A DNA stretch of 64,000 bases from Plutella xylostella (lineage: Eukaryota; Arthropoda; Insecta; Lepidoptera; Plutellidae), in the NCBI RefSeq assembly GCF_932276165.1, contig NC_064006.1, forward strand, positions 1,116,001 through 1,180,000, given 5' to 3'. Under the pieces are notes generated by a model that worked only from the letters and a program-made list of their open reading frames with translations, was not told where the DNA came from and did not search any database. Position numbers and translations under genes: made by a program. This document shows, piece after piece, positions 42,314 through 51,510 of this stretch (positions are counted from its first letter, which is position 1; the number at the start of each line of letters is the position of its first letter).

Positions 42314-42767
42314 CACTCTCGAGCAAAGAAAAAGTTCCAGGGACAATAGCCAAATAACTACTAAACGGATATGACTAGGTTAATGACACCCTCTGCAATA
42401 TTGGAGTAAATTTAACAGCGCATCAGAATACTATCAAGCGAAAACGTAAATAATGTGTTGAAATTTCAATCAAATGTAAAAAAAATTAAAGTCATTAAGT
42501 GTCGGCATCACAGACCTGTATTTGAATAGACAAGGCTTGTCTCATTCCTTGTATAGAAACCAAGCGTGCCATTATTTTTATACCTACTGTCGCGTCAGTC
42601 ACGTCACTTGAACGATTTAGTCTAGGAACGTCCCTAATGACACTGCGCTGAAGGAAGATAATTTCACTCCCTTTTTACACGCGAAGTACATGCACTTGCG
42701 TTGTCTACTCAAATACAGGTCTGTGGTCGGCATTTTGTTAGTGGAACTTTTTCATTGCTCGTGAGTG
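42314..42767. mobile_element. M1 MITE interrupted by a hAT-like MITE
   Basis: Left end CACTCTCGAGCAAAGAAAAA and right end CTTTTTCATTGCTCGTGAGTG; TA on the right at 42768-42769, AA on the left. Interior split at GTCGGCAT by the 217-bp insert. Confidence 0.88.
42509..42725. mobile_element. hAT-like MITE, 217 bp, 8-bp TSD
   Basis: Inverted ends CACAGACCTGTATTTGA (left) and the complement TCAAATACAGGTCTGTG (right), flanked by GTCGGCAT at 42501-42508 and 42726-42733. The M1 copy at 34438 contains a single GTCGGCAT, so it is the empty site. The TSD fits nTnnnnAn. No ORF. A worn end of the same family may be at 57588-57624. Confidence 0.93.
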
Positions 42768-43039
42768 TAGTTTCAGGGTCCGACTTATTTATCCACCCTG
42801 TATATTTATCCATTCCCGCAATGACGAAGTCTTTTAATCAAAATATCTCTAGCAGATAACTCAGTCCCATCTGCATTTTGTATTACTATCTGCAGAGAAT
42901 CTGAAATATGTTGGATGACTTTGACCTAGTATTTAACTGACTACTGCGGGGATAAAAGAGGGTCTTACTCGTTTGTTTTATAAATTATACCCATGGATTC
43001 TTCAAAGCTAACTTTGCATAGGGTTCTATTTTATAGAAT

Positions 43040-43445
43040 TTTCTCTGGAGGTGTAAGTACCTGCACCTGGCTCTCTCGAATAAAGATAAAGATAAAGACA
43101 AATATAAAATACTCTTTATTGCACACAAACAGAAACAGTATTACAAACATGAAAAGAAAAAAATAGCACAATTGGCGGCCTTATTACTAAAAGTAATCTC
43201 TTCCAGACAACCACATTGATAGGAAATAGAAAAAATTAAAATGGGTATCGTGTGAAAACAAGACATATTTTACCTTTGCGCAAATCCCCTACGTGTAAAC
43301 TGCCTTCCTATGCTTGGACCATTTCCCACCACGCTGGTCCACTGCAGGTTGGTGGGTTGACATGATCTAGGCGTGCTAAATCTAGACATGCAGGTTTCCT
43401 CGCGATGTTTTCATTCACAGTTAGAGCGATGGTAAACATTGTACT
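43040..43445 (-). repeat. T2 SINE interrupted by a LINE 3' end
   Basis: 43040-43080 (GGTGTAAGTACCTGCACC, TGGCTCTCTCGAAT) and about 43266-43445 (TGCTTGGACCATTTCCCACC, GCAGGTTTCCTCGCGATG) are the two parts of a minus-strand T2. The tRNA-like head is missing. Confidence 0.8.
43081..43265 (-). repeat. LINE 3' end inserted in T2
   Basis: Read on minus: GGTTGTCTGGAAGAGATTAC, TAATAAGGCCGCCAATTGTG, TGTGTGCAATAAAGAGTATT, then a tail of CTTTATCTTTATC. 5'-truncated LINE end of the same family as 32350 and 56758; coding residue is minimal. Confidence 0.75.
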
Positions 43446-43970
43446 TCAAATGAACACTTGAAATTTATAAGAGAGATGAATTAATAGATATTAGGTAAAT
43501 TATAACTTTAAAACTTATAACACCTCTCGAAGTAACAGTAGTTGTGACCTACCCGTGAACATGACTCCTCCCTTTGACCTTGACCTTCCAGCGGTCTAGT
43601 TCACACTTTCGCTCAAGTTCATTTTTATACTGCTGGTATTTTTAACTTTAGAATCCAAGCAAAAGTTTTTTTTTAATGAAAATGTAAGATAATATTGGTA
43701 TTGGAAACGGTTAGTAACCGTTAATAGTCGATAGCTACATCATATATTTATTTCATATTTCTATTAGATATTTTACGTTTTCAGTGCTCGAAACACAACA
43801 ATAACTAAGAATGGATGACGTAATGCGTCTATTTTACAAGGGATTCGCTTGTTCACCCTAGCTTAAATAAACCAAATTAATACATCAAAAAAGAATGATC
43901 AAAATCGGTCCATAAATGACGGAGATATCAGTAAACATACATACAGATGAATTGATCCTCCTTATCGAAC
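43446..43970. other. No recognised gene
   Basis: AT-rich. Text near 43875-43950 (AAAATCGGTCCATAAATGAC, GAGATATCAGTAAACATAC) is reminiscent of the G1-like repeat class but too short to call. Confidence 0.4.
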
Positions 43971-44025
43971 CCGGGCCTTCGCCATAGCAGTCAGGGTCAC
44001 TAACCACTACACCATTCGGTCCTCG
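43971..44025 (-). repeat. T1a SINE head fragment
   Basis: CGAACCCGGGCCTTCGCC, ATAGCAGTCAGGGTCACTAA, CCACTACACCATTCGGTC; only the tRNA-like head. Confidence 0.8.
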
Positions 44026-44198
44026 AATTCAATTGCCGAAACATGAAAACGTACCTTTAACAGGCGCCGATGGAAGAATTTTAATTTTCCCTCTGCAAGA
44101 CAAAGTTCCTTTGTTTCTTTACATAAATTTTCAGTAAAAAAAAACTCGCTATTCCGGGAATTCGCCCATTATTTCCCCGTGTAACCGGTTTCAGGAGG

Positions 44199-44337
44199 TT
44201 TACTCTATACTGACGAAAAACGAACGAACGAGAGCTGTCGTGCAATCGGCACCTTTAATACAACGAGATAGAAGTGGCTCGCGAAACAGCGATCCGAAAC
44301 TTCGTTTTACGTAATATAGAGTGACCCCCCAGTGTTG
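44199..44337 (+). mobile_element. M2 MITE, uninterrupted
   Basis: GGTTTACTCTATACTGACG ... CGAGAGCTGTCGTGCAATCG ... TTTAATACAACGAGATAG ... GTAATATAGAGTGACCCC. Serves as the empty site for the insertions at 1606 and 34438. About 139 bp. Confidence 0.85.
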
Positions 44338-44479
44338 AATAAGCAATGCTTAGAATTCTTTGCCGACATTTTACTCCGTTTGTTACGTTTCTATTATTAC
44401 GGGTTTGTTAATGTATTTGTACTGGCGAATATTTTTCGGGATTAATTTAATAGGGTACCAATAAGCTAAAATCTAAAGT

Positions 44480-44571
44480 AAATATTGCAGACGGCGTCAT
44501 TAAGCTACACTTTTCCTTTTCGGAGTAATTTGTTGCTGTTGTCATTGGAATTTTAATGCTTGTGAGTGTTA
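44480..44571 (+). repeat. M1 MITE, 3' half
   Basis: ATTGCAGACGGCGTCATTAA, GCTACACTTTTCC, GGAGTAATTTGTTGC, ATTTTAATGCTTGTGAGTG. Confidence 0.75.
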
Positions 44572-44600
44572 CATTACCATATACATATACATACATACAT

Positions 44601-44705
44601 ATGCATTCACGACACTGTAATCCCCGAAGGGGTAGTCAGAGGCGGCTCACAAGCGAGCCACCCACTTTTCGCAGCACATTTGTACTCACGTGATAGGTTT
44701 TACAT
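44601..44705 (+). repeat. H1 repeat
   Basis: TGCATTCACGACACTGTAAT, CCCCGAAGGGGTAGTCAGAG, GCGAGCCACCCACTTTTCGC, AGCACATTTGTACTCACGTG. Confidence 0.8.
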
Positions 44706-44947
44706 TACGACTTTTTGAAAAACACAATTTCCACACAGTTAAGCTGGGAATTATTCTCAAAGCGGTCATAACCGTTACCAATAATAACCTTTACCGCAAA
44801 TAACCGTTAGTTACGTACATGTATGACTCTTGGGGATACTAACCGGAATTGCTATTTGTGGAGACGTCTCCAGGGTCCTATGTGAAGGCAAGGATTTAGA
44901 CAATAATAGCACGTTATCCCTTGACCAAAGAATACAGGAATATTCGC

Positions 44948-45128
44948 CTTAAAAAGTTTTTCTGTGGGAATTCCGCGTTAAAAATTTTGCCTATGTGTTA
45001 ATCCAAGGTGTCAGCTGACTCCATGCCAAATTTCGTTAAAATCGGTTCAGCTGTTTTGACGTCCAGAAGTAACGAACGTACTCATACATACTCACAAACT
45101 TTCGCCTTTATAATATTAGTAGGATTAA
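44948..45128 (+). repeat. G1-related repeat
   Basis: TTAAAAAGTTTTTCTGTGGG, GCCAAATTTCGTTAAAATCG, GTTCAGCTGTTTTGACGT, AACTTTCGCCTTTATAATAT, TAGTAGGATT. A diverged sub-family of G1. Confidence 0.75.
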
Positions 45129-45383
45129 GTACATTAAGTACCTACCTAGGTATTTACTTATTAGGAAAGAGCGTTCCATCCCTAACACAGGTTCGTTAAT
45201 TTTAAAGGTATGTACTTATATTAAAGACTTTTTCAAATATTAAATTTTAAAATAAATGATCTTTGTACTTTTTTTTTGTATTTTGAATGAGTAGTAATCA
45301 CCAAACATAGCGGCAATCTTTTTCTTAAAATTTTCCCAGTACAACCCTTTTGCGACATCCTTTACATAAATTTTTATAAAGAA

Positions 45384-45600
45384 ACTAGCTGTTCCCGCGC
45401 GCTTCGCTTCACCTTGAAAAGTTTTCCCGTGATAATTCCGGGATAAAAAGTAGCCTATGTTCTTTCCCAGGGTCTAGACCGTATGTATACCAAATTTCAT
45501 TCAAATCCGTTCAGTAGTTTTGGCGTGAAAGAGTAACAGACAGACAGACAGACAGACAGACACAGTTACTTTCGCATTTATAATATTAGTTAGGATGTAG
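45384..45600 (+). repeat. G1 lepidopteran repeat
   Basis: AACTAGCTGTTCCCGCGCGC, GGGATAAAAAGTAGCCTATG, CAAATTTCATTCAAATCCG, a (CAGA)n run at about 45539-45562, and TTTCGCATTTATAATATTAG. Nearly the same as 63772-63975. Confidence 0.88.
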
Positions 45601-45847
45601 TAGGTATGTCTTGAAAATACCTTCGGGACCTACACGTATTTCATTAATATTCTTATTCAATATTAAACTCTTACGTGAAAGATACAAAGTGTTTTTTTGT
45701 CTTTCCTCCCTCCCAAAGGAATGTGTGTGCGTGACATACAATAAATTATATGACTAGGTCCTGGGGTCACTCTATAAATCGACGAATGAACGAACGCAGG
45801 AGAATCACGTCATGTATTCAGCACGCTTAGCCGAATTTTCGCCATAA

Positions 45848-46043
45848 GGCCCGGGTCTCCTATTTACGCCATAGCTCGCATCCAGCGTCACGCCGTAGGC
45901 CGCGTCACGATTCTCTTTACGTCTACGCGCCAACGTCGGCGTGTGAGGAAGACCGCATTAGTACATTTCTATAGTAAGCATCGTGACGCGGCCTACGGCG
46001 TGACGCTGGATGCGACCTACGGCGTAAATAGGAGACCCAGGCC
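45848..46043. mobile_element. PIF/Harbinger-like MITE, TAA TSD
   Basis: 196 bp with 64-bp inverted arms (45848-45911 and 45980-46043; about 61 of 64 match) starting GGCC(C/T)GGGTCTCC. Flanked by TAA at 45845-45847 and 46044-46046. The 3-bp TAA duplication and GG-starting ends fit PIF/Harbinger. No ORF of its own. Confidence 0.9.
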
Positions 46044-46046
46044 TAA

Positions 46047-46150
46047 TTGGTTAGATCATAACGGGATTAGTGGTTGGTTTTTGACACATCCTGTCAAGAA
46101 TTTAATTCAGAGTGATTTTGGAGACACGTATAATTTTTTCACCACGTGTT
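46047..46150 (+). repeat. Relative of the 29965 MITE
   Basis: TTGGTTAGATCATAACGGG, TTAGTGGTTGGTTTTTGACA, CATCCTGTCAAGAATTTAAT. Right end not found. Confidence 0.55.
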
Positions 46151-46362
46151 CTCCTAGTCATACTGACCAACTTTCATTATGGGGCCAACCCTGTGAAAAT
46201 ATTATGCGCGTCTTCAAAATCACCTGGTATGTTTGTGTGTCGCATGTCAATTTAGAAAGTGACCCCCATCTAGGGTCTAGATCCATGTAAGTCGTAATCT
46301 AGCTTGAAGAAATTCGAAGTTTCTTCGGGTTATTCAATCGATACGTTTAAAGCAGCGATATA

Positions 46363-46623
46363 CAGGGTGTTGCAAAAAGGGTATACTAAGCCGAAACCTA
46401 CATGTGCAGCATGGTATATCTAAGCCCGAAACTGAAATCAGAATTTCAAAATTAGCGTTTTTTTATAATTCTCCATAATAAAAAGTCACGTGACCAACAA
46501 AGTTTCTATGGAAAACGTTTTTTTTTTTCGCGAATTTTGAAATTCTGATTTCAGTTTCGGGCCTAGATATACCATGCTGCACATGTAGGTTTCGGCTTAG
46601 TATACCCTTTTTGCAACACCCTG
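46363..46623. mobile_element. M3 palindromic MITE, full length, TA TSD
   Basis: Arms 46363-46453 and 46533-46623 (91 bp, about one mismatch) start CAGGGTGTTGCAAAAAGGG. TA at 46361-46362 and 46624-46625. The M2 empty site reads CGAGATAGAGTCGTGG. The centre is AAAAAGTCACGTGACCAAC followed by a T run. The TA target suggests Tc1/mariner mobilisation. Transcripts would fold into a long perfect hairpin. Confidence 0.93.
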
Positions 46624-46956
46624 TAGAATCGTGGTTATAGCGTGGCAGCTTCAGAGATAGAGTGACCCTGCGAGAACAAATAGGCCACTTTGAATTTCCT
46701 TTGCTGGGAAATAGTTTATAAGTTTTGTAACAATTTCTCGGAAAATGCCTACTGGTATGAGTATTTTTAACCCGTGCGAAATGTACAATTTTTATTATTT
46801 TTTTTTATTTTTTTTTATTTATTTAATTACAAAAGTTTACAGTATATTTTTCTCTTAACCTAGTGACAAAGTTTTGAATAATCTAGGAATTAATTTAGTT
46901 TCCGCTATCAACGGCCGTTTAAAAGCCTTCGTGAAATTTACTAGACTACTATTTAG

Positions 46957-47221
46957 ACGACCGAATGGCGTAGTGGTTAGTGACCCTTACTACTGAGCCG
47001 AAGGTCCCGGGTTCGATTTCCGGCTGGGGCAGATATTTGTTTAAACACAGATATTTGTTCTCGGGTCTTGGATGTGCCCGTACAATGGCAATAGGCCCGC
47101 CCCCTATTACATTGGGACTAACATAACACTCTGGCGAAAAGTGGGTGCAGCAATGCACCTCTGCCTACCCCGCAAGGGAGTACATTAGTACAAGGCGTGA
47201 GTGCGTGTTTTTTTTTTTTTT
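46957..47221 (+). mobile_element. T1b tRNA-derived SINE
   Basis: Head with A box and B box (GGTTCGATTTCCGG, one change), full T1b body, tail GTGCGTG plus T(n) at 47206-47221. Confidence 0.92.
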
Positions 47222-47265
47222 AATTCACTCTAGGTAGGTATATTAACAGGAGGTAGGTTCTAAAG

Positions 47266-47443
47266 CATCATCATCATCATCAGCCTATTGCAGTCCACTG
47301 CTGGACGTAGGCCTCTCCCAAAACACCCCACTGGATGCGATCTTTAGCTTTCCGCATCCAATCACATCCAGCCACATTTTGCAAGTCGTCAGCCCATCTG
47401 GCCGGAGGGCGTCCCACACTACGTTTGCCTAGTCGCGGCCTAG
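47266..47443 (-). repeat. RTE-type LINE 3' end
   Basis: CATCATCATCATCA at 47268, then GCAGTCCACTGCTGGACGTA, GGCCTCTCCCAAAACACC, GGATGCGATCTTTAGC, GGCCGGAGGGCGTCCCACAC. Minus-strand 3' terminus of an RTE element with a (TGATGA)n tail. Confidence 0.85.
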
Positions 47444-47795
47444 TCTAAAGCATAATGAACAGATTTTCATACCACTTTTTGCAAAAACGTTTTTCAACAG
47501 AAGTTACTAGAACTTCGAATTAAAAGCTCAAAAACTCCATTGCGATAGGACACAAAATCGCCTGAACCTCTTCTATTTAATATTATCAGCAGTCACATAT
47601 ATTTAAATTGTAAGGAGACAGTCGCATGTAATTTATAGCTTCTTTAATTAAAATACAGTGTCGAGTCACCCCGTTTGAAAATGACAAATTGTACTTCGTG
47701 TATTCGCTCTGAAACAATTAGTTAAACCCACGCGTAAGGGCGAGGCCCCATTGGTGCGTTGCGCTGTGTTGCATCGCGTTGGAAGGAAGCGCTCA
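47444..47795. other. No recognised gene
   Basis: Includes the GGGCGAGGCCCCATTGGTGC block (47738) shared with 12971. Otherwise nothing. Confidence 0.4.
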
Positions 47796-48127
47796 TAGAA
47801 AATTTATTTATTTATTTATTTATTTATTGGAACACAATACAGAGAGTTAACAATACATGAACAATATTACATATAACACAAACACAGAAAACAGTTAACA
47901 CTCCAAAAAATATGTGTCCACAGCATGCAAGTAGTAGTTAACTAGGTACATTTAATTATTATATTTAACATATTAATTATATTAATTAATTTAACATCAG
48001 ATTACATTTTTAAATATTAAAAAAGTAAAAATAATAATATATATAAGTAAGTAATAAAATTTGATTCAGATTATTATTAAAATTAAAATATGCCAGAAAA
48101 TTTGAAATTCTTATTAATACTAACTAT

Positions 48128-49740
48128 TTATTTGAGTTCTTTTATGGCGGTATAGACGAGACGACGGTAGGTGGGATAAGAGTTCCAAAATATGTCAATA
48201 TCACAGTCAGTTGTGTGGATTTGATTGTAAAGGCGACACAATCGATGCACAGGGGAATTATAACTTACATTGATGCGACAGGTTGATACGTAAAACAGTT
48301 TAAATCGACGACCAGACCTAGTTCTACAGTCTAAAGCAATCTGCGACAGCACAACCGTATCAATTTTATTATTTACAATCTTGTAAAGACAAAACATATC
48401 TAATAATCTTCTACGATTCTCAAGACTATCAACTTTAAAGAATGCCAATCTTGACTCATAGTTGTTCAGTTTATACTTATAACCAAATCTAAAACTAAGT
48501 ATTCGTAGGAATCGTCGCTGCACTGACTCTAAGGTTTGAATATGTGTATCATAGAATGGAGACCAAATCACTGATGCATATTCCAGTATACTTCGTACCA
48601 AGCTATTATACAAAGCGATAACACTGTGTGGTTTTTTTAATTTTTTGGTAATCCTAAGCACAAAACCTAGCATACGATATGCTCTTTTAACCGTACCATC
48701 TACATGCTCAGTAAATGTCAGTTTGTCATCCAATACAACACCAAGATCGCGAATCCGGGATACCCTTTCCAGCATGTGATTATTTACTGTATATTGATAT
48801 GTTACCTTATTGCGCTTGTTAGTAAAGGATATCACAAAGCACTTTTTTGCATTTAAGCTCATGCTGTTGGCATGGCACCAATCTTCTATAGTAACTAAGT
48901 CAGCTTGTAATTCATGACAATCTTGCTCACAAGTTACATCCTTATACAATTTGAGGTCATCAGCGTATAGCAAGAAATTACTTTTTAGATCGGCTGTAAG
49001 GTCGTTAATAAAAATTATGAACAGTAGTGGACCCAAATTAGAACCTTGAGGTACCCCAGACGTAACAGAAATTGGGTTAGATGTGAAACCCTTCAAAGCG
49101 ACTAGTTGAGATCTTTTCGAGAGATATGAAATTAGCCAGCGCAGCAATGTGCCTCGTACTCCCATTTTAAAAGTTTTCAGGATAAGCAACTTATGATTTA
49201 CCTTGTCGAATGCCTTTTTAAAATCTGTGTATATAGAGTCAACCTGTATTTTATTGTTTATTTTAGAACTTAAATATTCAGTAAATTCCATGAGATTAGA
49301 CATAGTGGATTTGCCTCTTACAAACCCATGTTGCTGTCTAACAATATCCACTTTAACGTGATTGTAAATATGCTAAAAGATCAAGCTTTCAAATATTTTA
49401 GCAAAACAATTCAAGATACTAATAGGGCGATAATTAGAGCATTGGGATTTATCATCAGATTTATAGATTGGGACTATATAAGCATTTTTCCAGACCTGAG
49501 GAAACTTACCACTAGCCATAGATTTATTAAAAATTATGGTTAAAGGTAGGACAAGTTCATCACTACAAGATTTGATAAAAAGAGATGGAATACCATCAGG
49601 CCCAGCGCCCTTGGAGGGATCCAAGTCCTTTAGCATTTTTAAGACCTCATTTGACTTAATTACAATACAGTTTCCCTGTTCGACTTCTCGAAGTGCGGTC
49701 GTGTTTTCTGTCGCTCCCAGTCGCCTTGATTTCTTAAGTT
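48128..49740 (-). pseudogene. LINE-3 ORF2, reverse transcriptase half
   Basis: Read on minus from about 49735: SRRLGATENTTA, then DPSKGAGPDGIP, NYRPISIL, an in-frame TAG at 49373-49375, then QQHGFVRGKST, DFKKAFDKV, SGVPQGSNLGP, catalytic LLYADDLKL (near 48955-48975) and a C-terminal part to the stop at 48128. Apart from that stop and the split by LINE-2, the frame is open. The RT resembles that of LINE-2 (both LLYADDLK, both SGVPQGS.LGPLLFI) more than LINE-1. Confidence 0.88.
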
Positions 49741-49782
49741 TAATTTATTTTAAATATTTAAATTAATTGAATCTACTCAAAC

Positions 49783-49845
49783 TCGGTACCTCTCTTACTA
49801 TCTTGTGGATACTTCCATTGCTGGTCGGCGCCATCTTGGAGCGGG
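49783..49845 (+). promoter_or_regulatory. LINE-2 5' promoter-like block
   Basis: TCGGTACCTC (49783), CTATCTTGTG (49798) and GGCGCCATCTTG (49827), with the same internal distances as LINE-1 at 35895. YY1/Pho-like core CCATCTTG. Function inferred. Confidence 0.6.
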
Positions 49846-49935
49846 TATACCCTTCCTGCTCACCCGACGTGACGTCACTGCGAGATTTGTGGTAATAGAC
49901 ATTTATTACTAATAAATAAATCACAAAAGCTGAGA

Positions 49936-50020
49936 GGCCGAACCTGAGGATCGAACCTGCACTCGGAGTTTCTCGGCGGGCTTGGAGACTGACGCCTTAA
50001 CCAACTGGACTGTTGGATCA
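49936..50020 (-). other. Antisense tRNA-like segment in LINE-2 5' UTR
   Basis: On minus: A box TCCAGTTGGTTAAGGCG, anticodon-area GTCAGTCTCCAAGC, a variable-arm-like CCGAGAAACTCCGAG (class II, Ser/Leu type) and B box GCAGGTTCGATCCT. The T stem is imperfect. Direction opposite to the LINE; the distance of its B box from the promoter-like block equals that in LINE-1 within one base. Confidence 0.75.
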
Positions 50021-50093
50021 GTGCGGCACATTGCAAAATTAGGCATCTGTAGATTCGCCCATCACTGCTCGTGCGCTACTCCTACACCGCAGA

Positions 50094-51104
50094 ATGTCTT
50101 TCAAGCTGCAACGATCGCCGCCTGGTCAGCTTCACCACTCAAACCCAGACATTTCAAGCGACCCGGATAGATGCGGTTCCGCGAATAGAAAGAGAAAACA
50201 ACCTGAATGCGATCTCTCAGATGCTTTCCGTTCGTTTTCCATTGAAATGAAGAAAACGCTTCAGGACTGGAAAGCCGATCTAGATGGTAACCTCTCTAAA
50301 ATAAGCTGCACAATAAACAAGATACAAACCGATCTAGACCAAGTTGTATCCGACACTACTGATATCAAGAAAGACATCGGTATTCTACGATCGGAGCAAA
50401 ACAGCTGCAAAAATAGATTGAGTATCATCGAAAATAAAAACAAACATATTGAATCCGAACTTGCGACCATCCAAGACACTGCTTCTTTTGTATCAAAACA
50501 ATATGACGACATTGAACAGAATTTACAACACTTAAAAAAACAGCTGAACGAAAAATCTGTCTCATCAGAAAATACTTTATCTTTGGAAGCTAAAATTGAT
50601 AGCTTGGAACAACAAGCTAGACAATGCAATATCGAGATCCTAAACGTTCCGGAGAAGCATGGCGAGAACCTCCTTACACTCCTTGATAGCTTTGGTGCTG
50701 CCATCAACATGAATATACCGCCACGCGAGATCGTCGCTGTGCACCGTGTGCCGCATGCACTCAGCCAGAGCTCAAAGCCCAAAAACATAATCGTGAAGTT
50801 CCAGTCCCGCATACTCCGCGACAACGTACTGACCGCGGCGCGCGGGTGCAAGGAGCTTACTTCAGCCAAGTTGGGTGTATCGGGCAATGCGCAAAAGGTC
50901 TTCGTTAATGAACACCTTACACTCAAAAATAAACAATTGTTTCGAGAGGCACGCGAGGCGGCGAGAGGACATAACTATAAATTTGTATGGGTCAAAAACG
51001 CAACCGTCCTCGTCCGAGAAACAGAGACCTCGCCCATATTCGCCATCAGATGCGCAAAGGATCTGGATAAAATCAAACCGCGTCCCGTGGTTACAAATAA
51101 TTAG
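50094..51104 (+). CDS. LINE-2 ORF1: coiled-coil, FP-like RNA-binding protein
   Basis: 336 aa, uninterrupted. The N-terminus carries QRSPP (6-10) like LINE-1's KRSPP, then a basic NRKRK at 31-35. Coiled coil from about 50 to 178 (IKKDIGILRSEQNSCKNRLS; LEAKIDSLEQQAR). The FP-like domain starts at EILNVPEKHG (181-190); AVHRVPH at 215-221 and NYKFVW at 294-299 are the conserved places. The expected role is RNA binding and multimer formation in the LINE particle. The 3' half (about 50700-50870) is markedly richer in GC than the rest. Confidence 0.9.
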   Translation: MSFKLQRSPPGQLHHSNPDISSDPDRCGSANRKRKQPECDLSDAFRSFSIEMKKTLQDWKADLDGNLSKISCTINKIQTDLDQVVSDTTDIKKDIGILRSEQNSCKNRLSIIENKNKHIESELATIQDTASFVSKQYDDIEQNLQHLKKQLNEKSVSSENTLSLEAKIDSLEQQARQCNIEILNVPEKHGENLLTLLDSFGAAINMNIPPREIVAVHRVPHALSQSSKPKNIIVKFQSRILRDNVLTAARGCKELTSAKLGVSGNAQKVFVNEHLTLKNKQLFREAREAARGHNYKFVWVKNATVLVRETETSPIFAIRCAKDLDKIKPRPVVTNN

Positions 51105-51510
51105 TATATTTTTCTCTATATGTTTAGATATTATATTCTCTCTTCTATACACTTTATGTTTTGAAAACCTGAATTATTCTTCAAATGCATGTTATACAAG
51201 TAAACAGATAGCAGACGTAGTTATAAACGAAACAATAAAATGTAATTGCATCTTTTACTCCATTCAATCAATAAGAAATCGCTCACATTTTATAAATATA
51301 GTACATTATGCACATACCTATAGCGTACGGATTCCAAGTAATGCTCGCCATCAATATATCATTATTTATAGTCACATTTTCAATCCAGTTACTAAATATT
51401 ATCATTTATATTGTTCAACTAAATGTCACATAACGAAAAAATAACAATATTTTACCAGAACTGTAGAGGTACTCGCACTAAACTGAACACTATCTACCTA
51501 TTTCAATATT

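Larger units (their letters stand above)
45768..46664 (+). mobile_element. M2 MITE mosaic with three inner elements
   Basis: M2 text at 45768-45830 (GGGTCACTCTATAAATCGAC) and at 46338-46362 plus 46626-46664 (AATCGTGGTTATAGCG, AGATAGAGTGACCC). In between lie a PIF-like MITE, a copy related to 29965, and an M3 palindrome, giving at least three later insertions. Confidence 0.7.

Noticed and set aside
45943..46290. 115-codon plus-strand open frame
   Set aside because: It spans the arm of a PIF-like MITE and the next repeat; not a gene.
49741..49780. Target-site duplication for LINE-2
   Set aside because: CTACTCAAA (49774) and CTACTAATCAAA (54655) are similar but not the same; too weak to call.
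50261..50926. 221-codon minus-strand open frame
   Set aside because: It lies wholly antisense to LINE-2 ORF1, whose coiled-coil and FP-like features are convincing; the minus frame is Ser/Cys-rich by-product.
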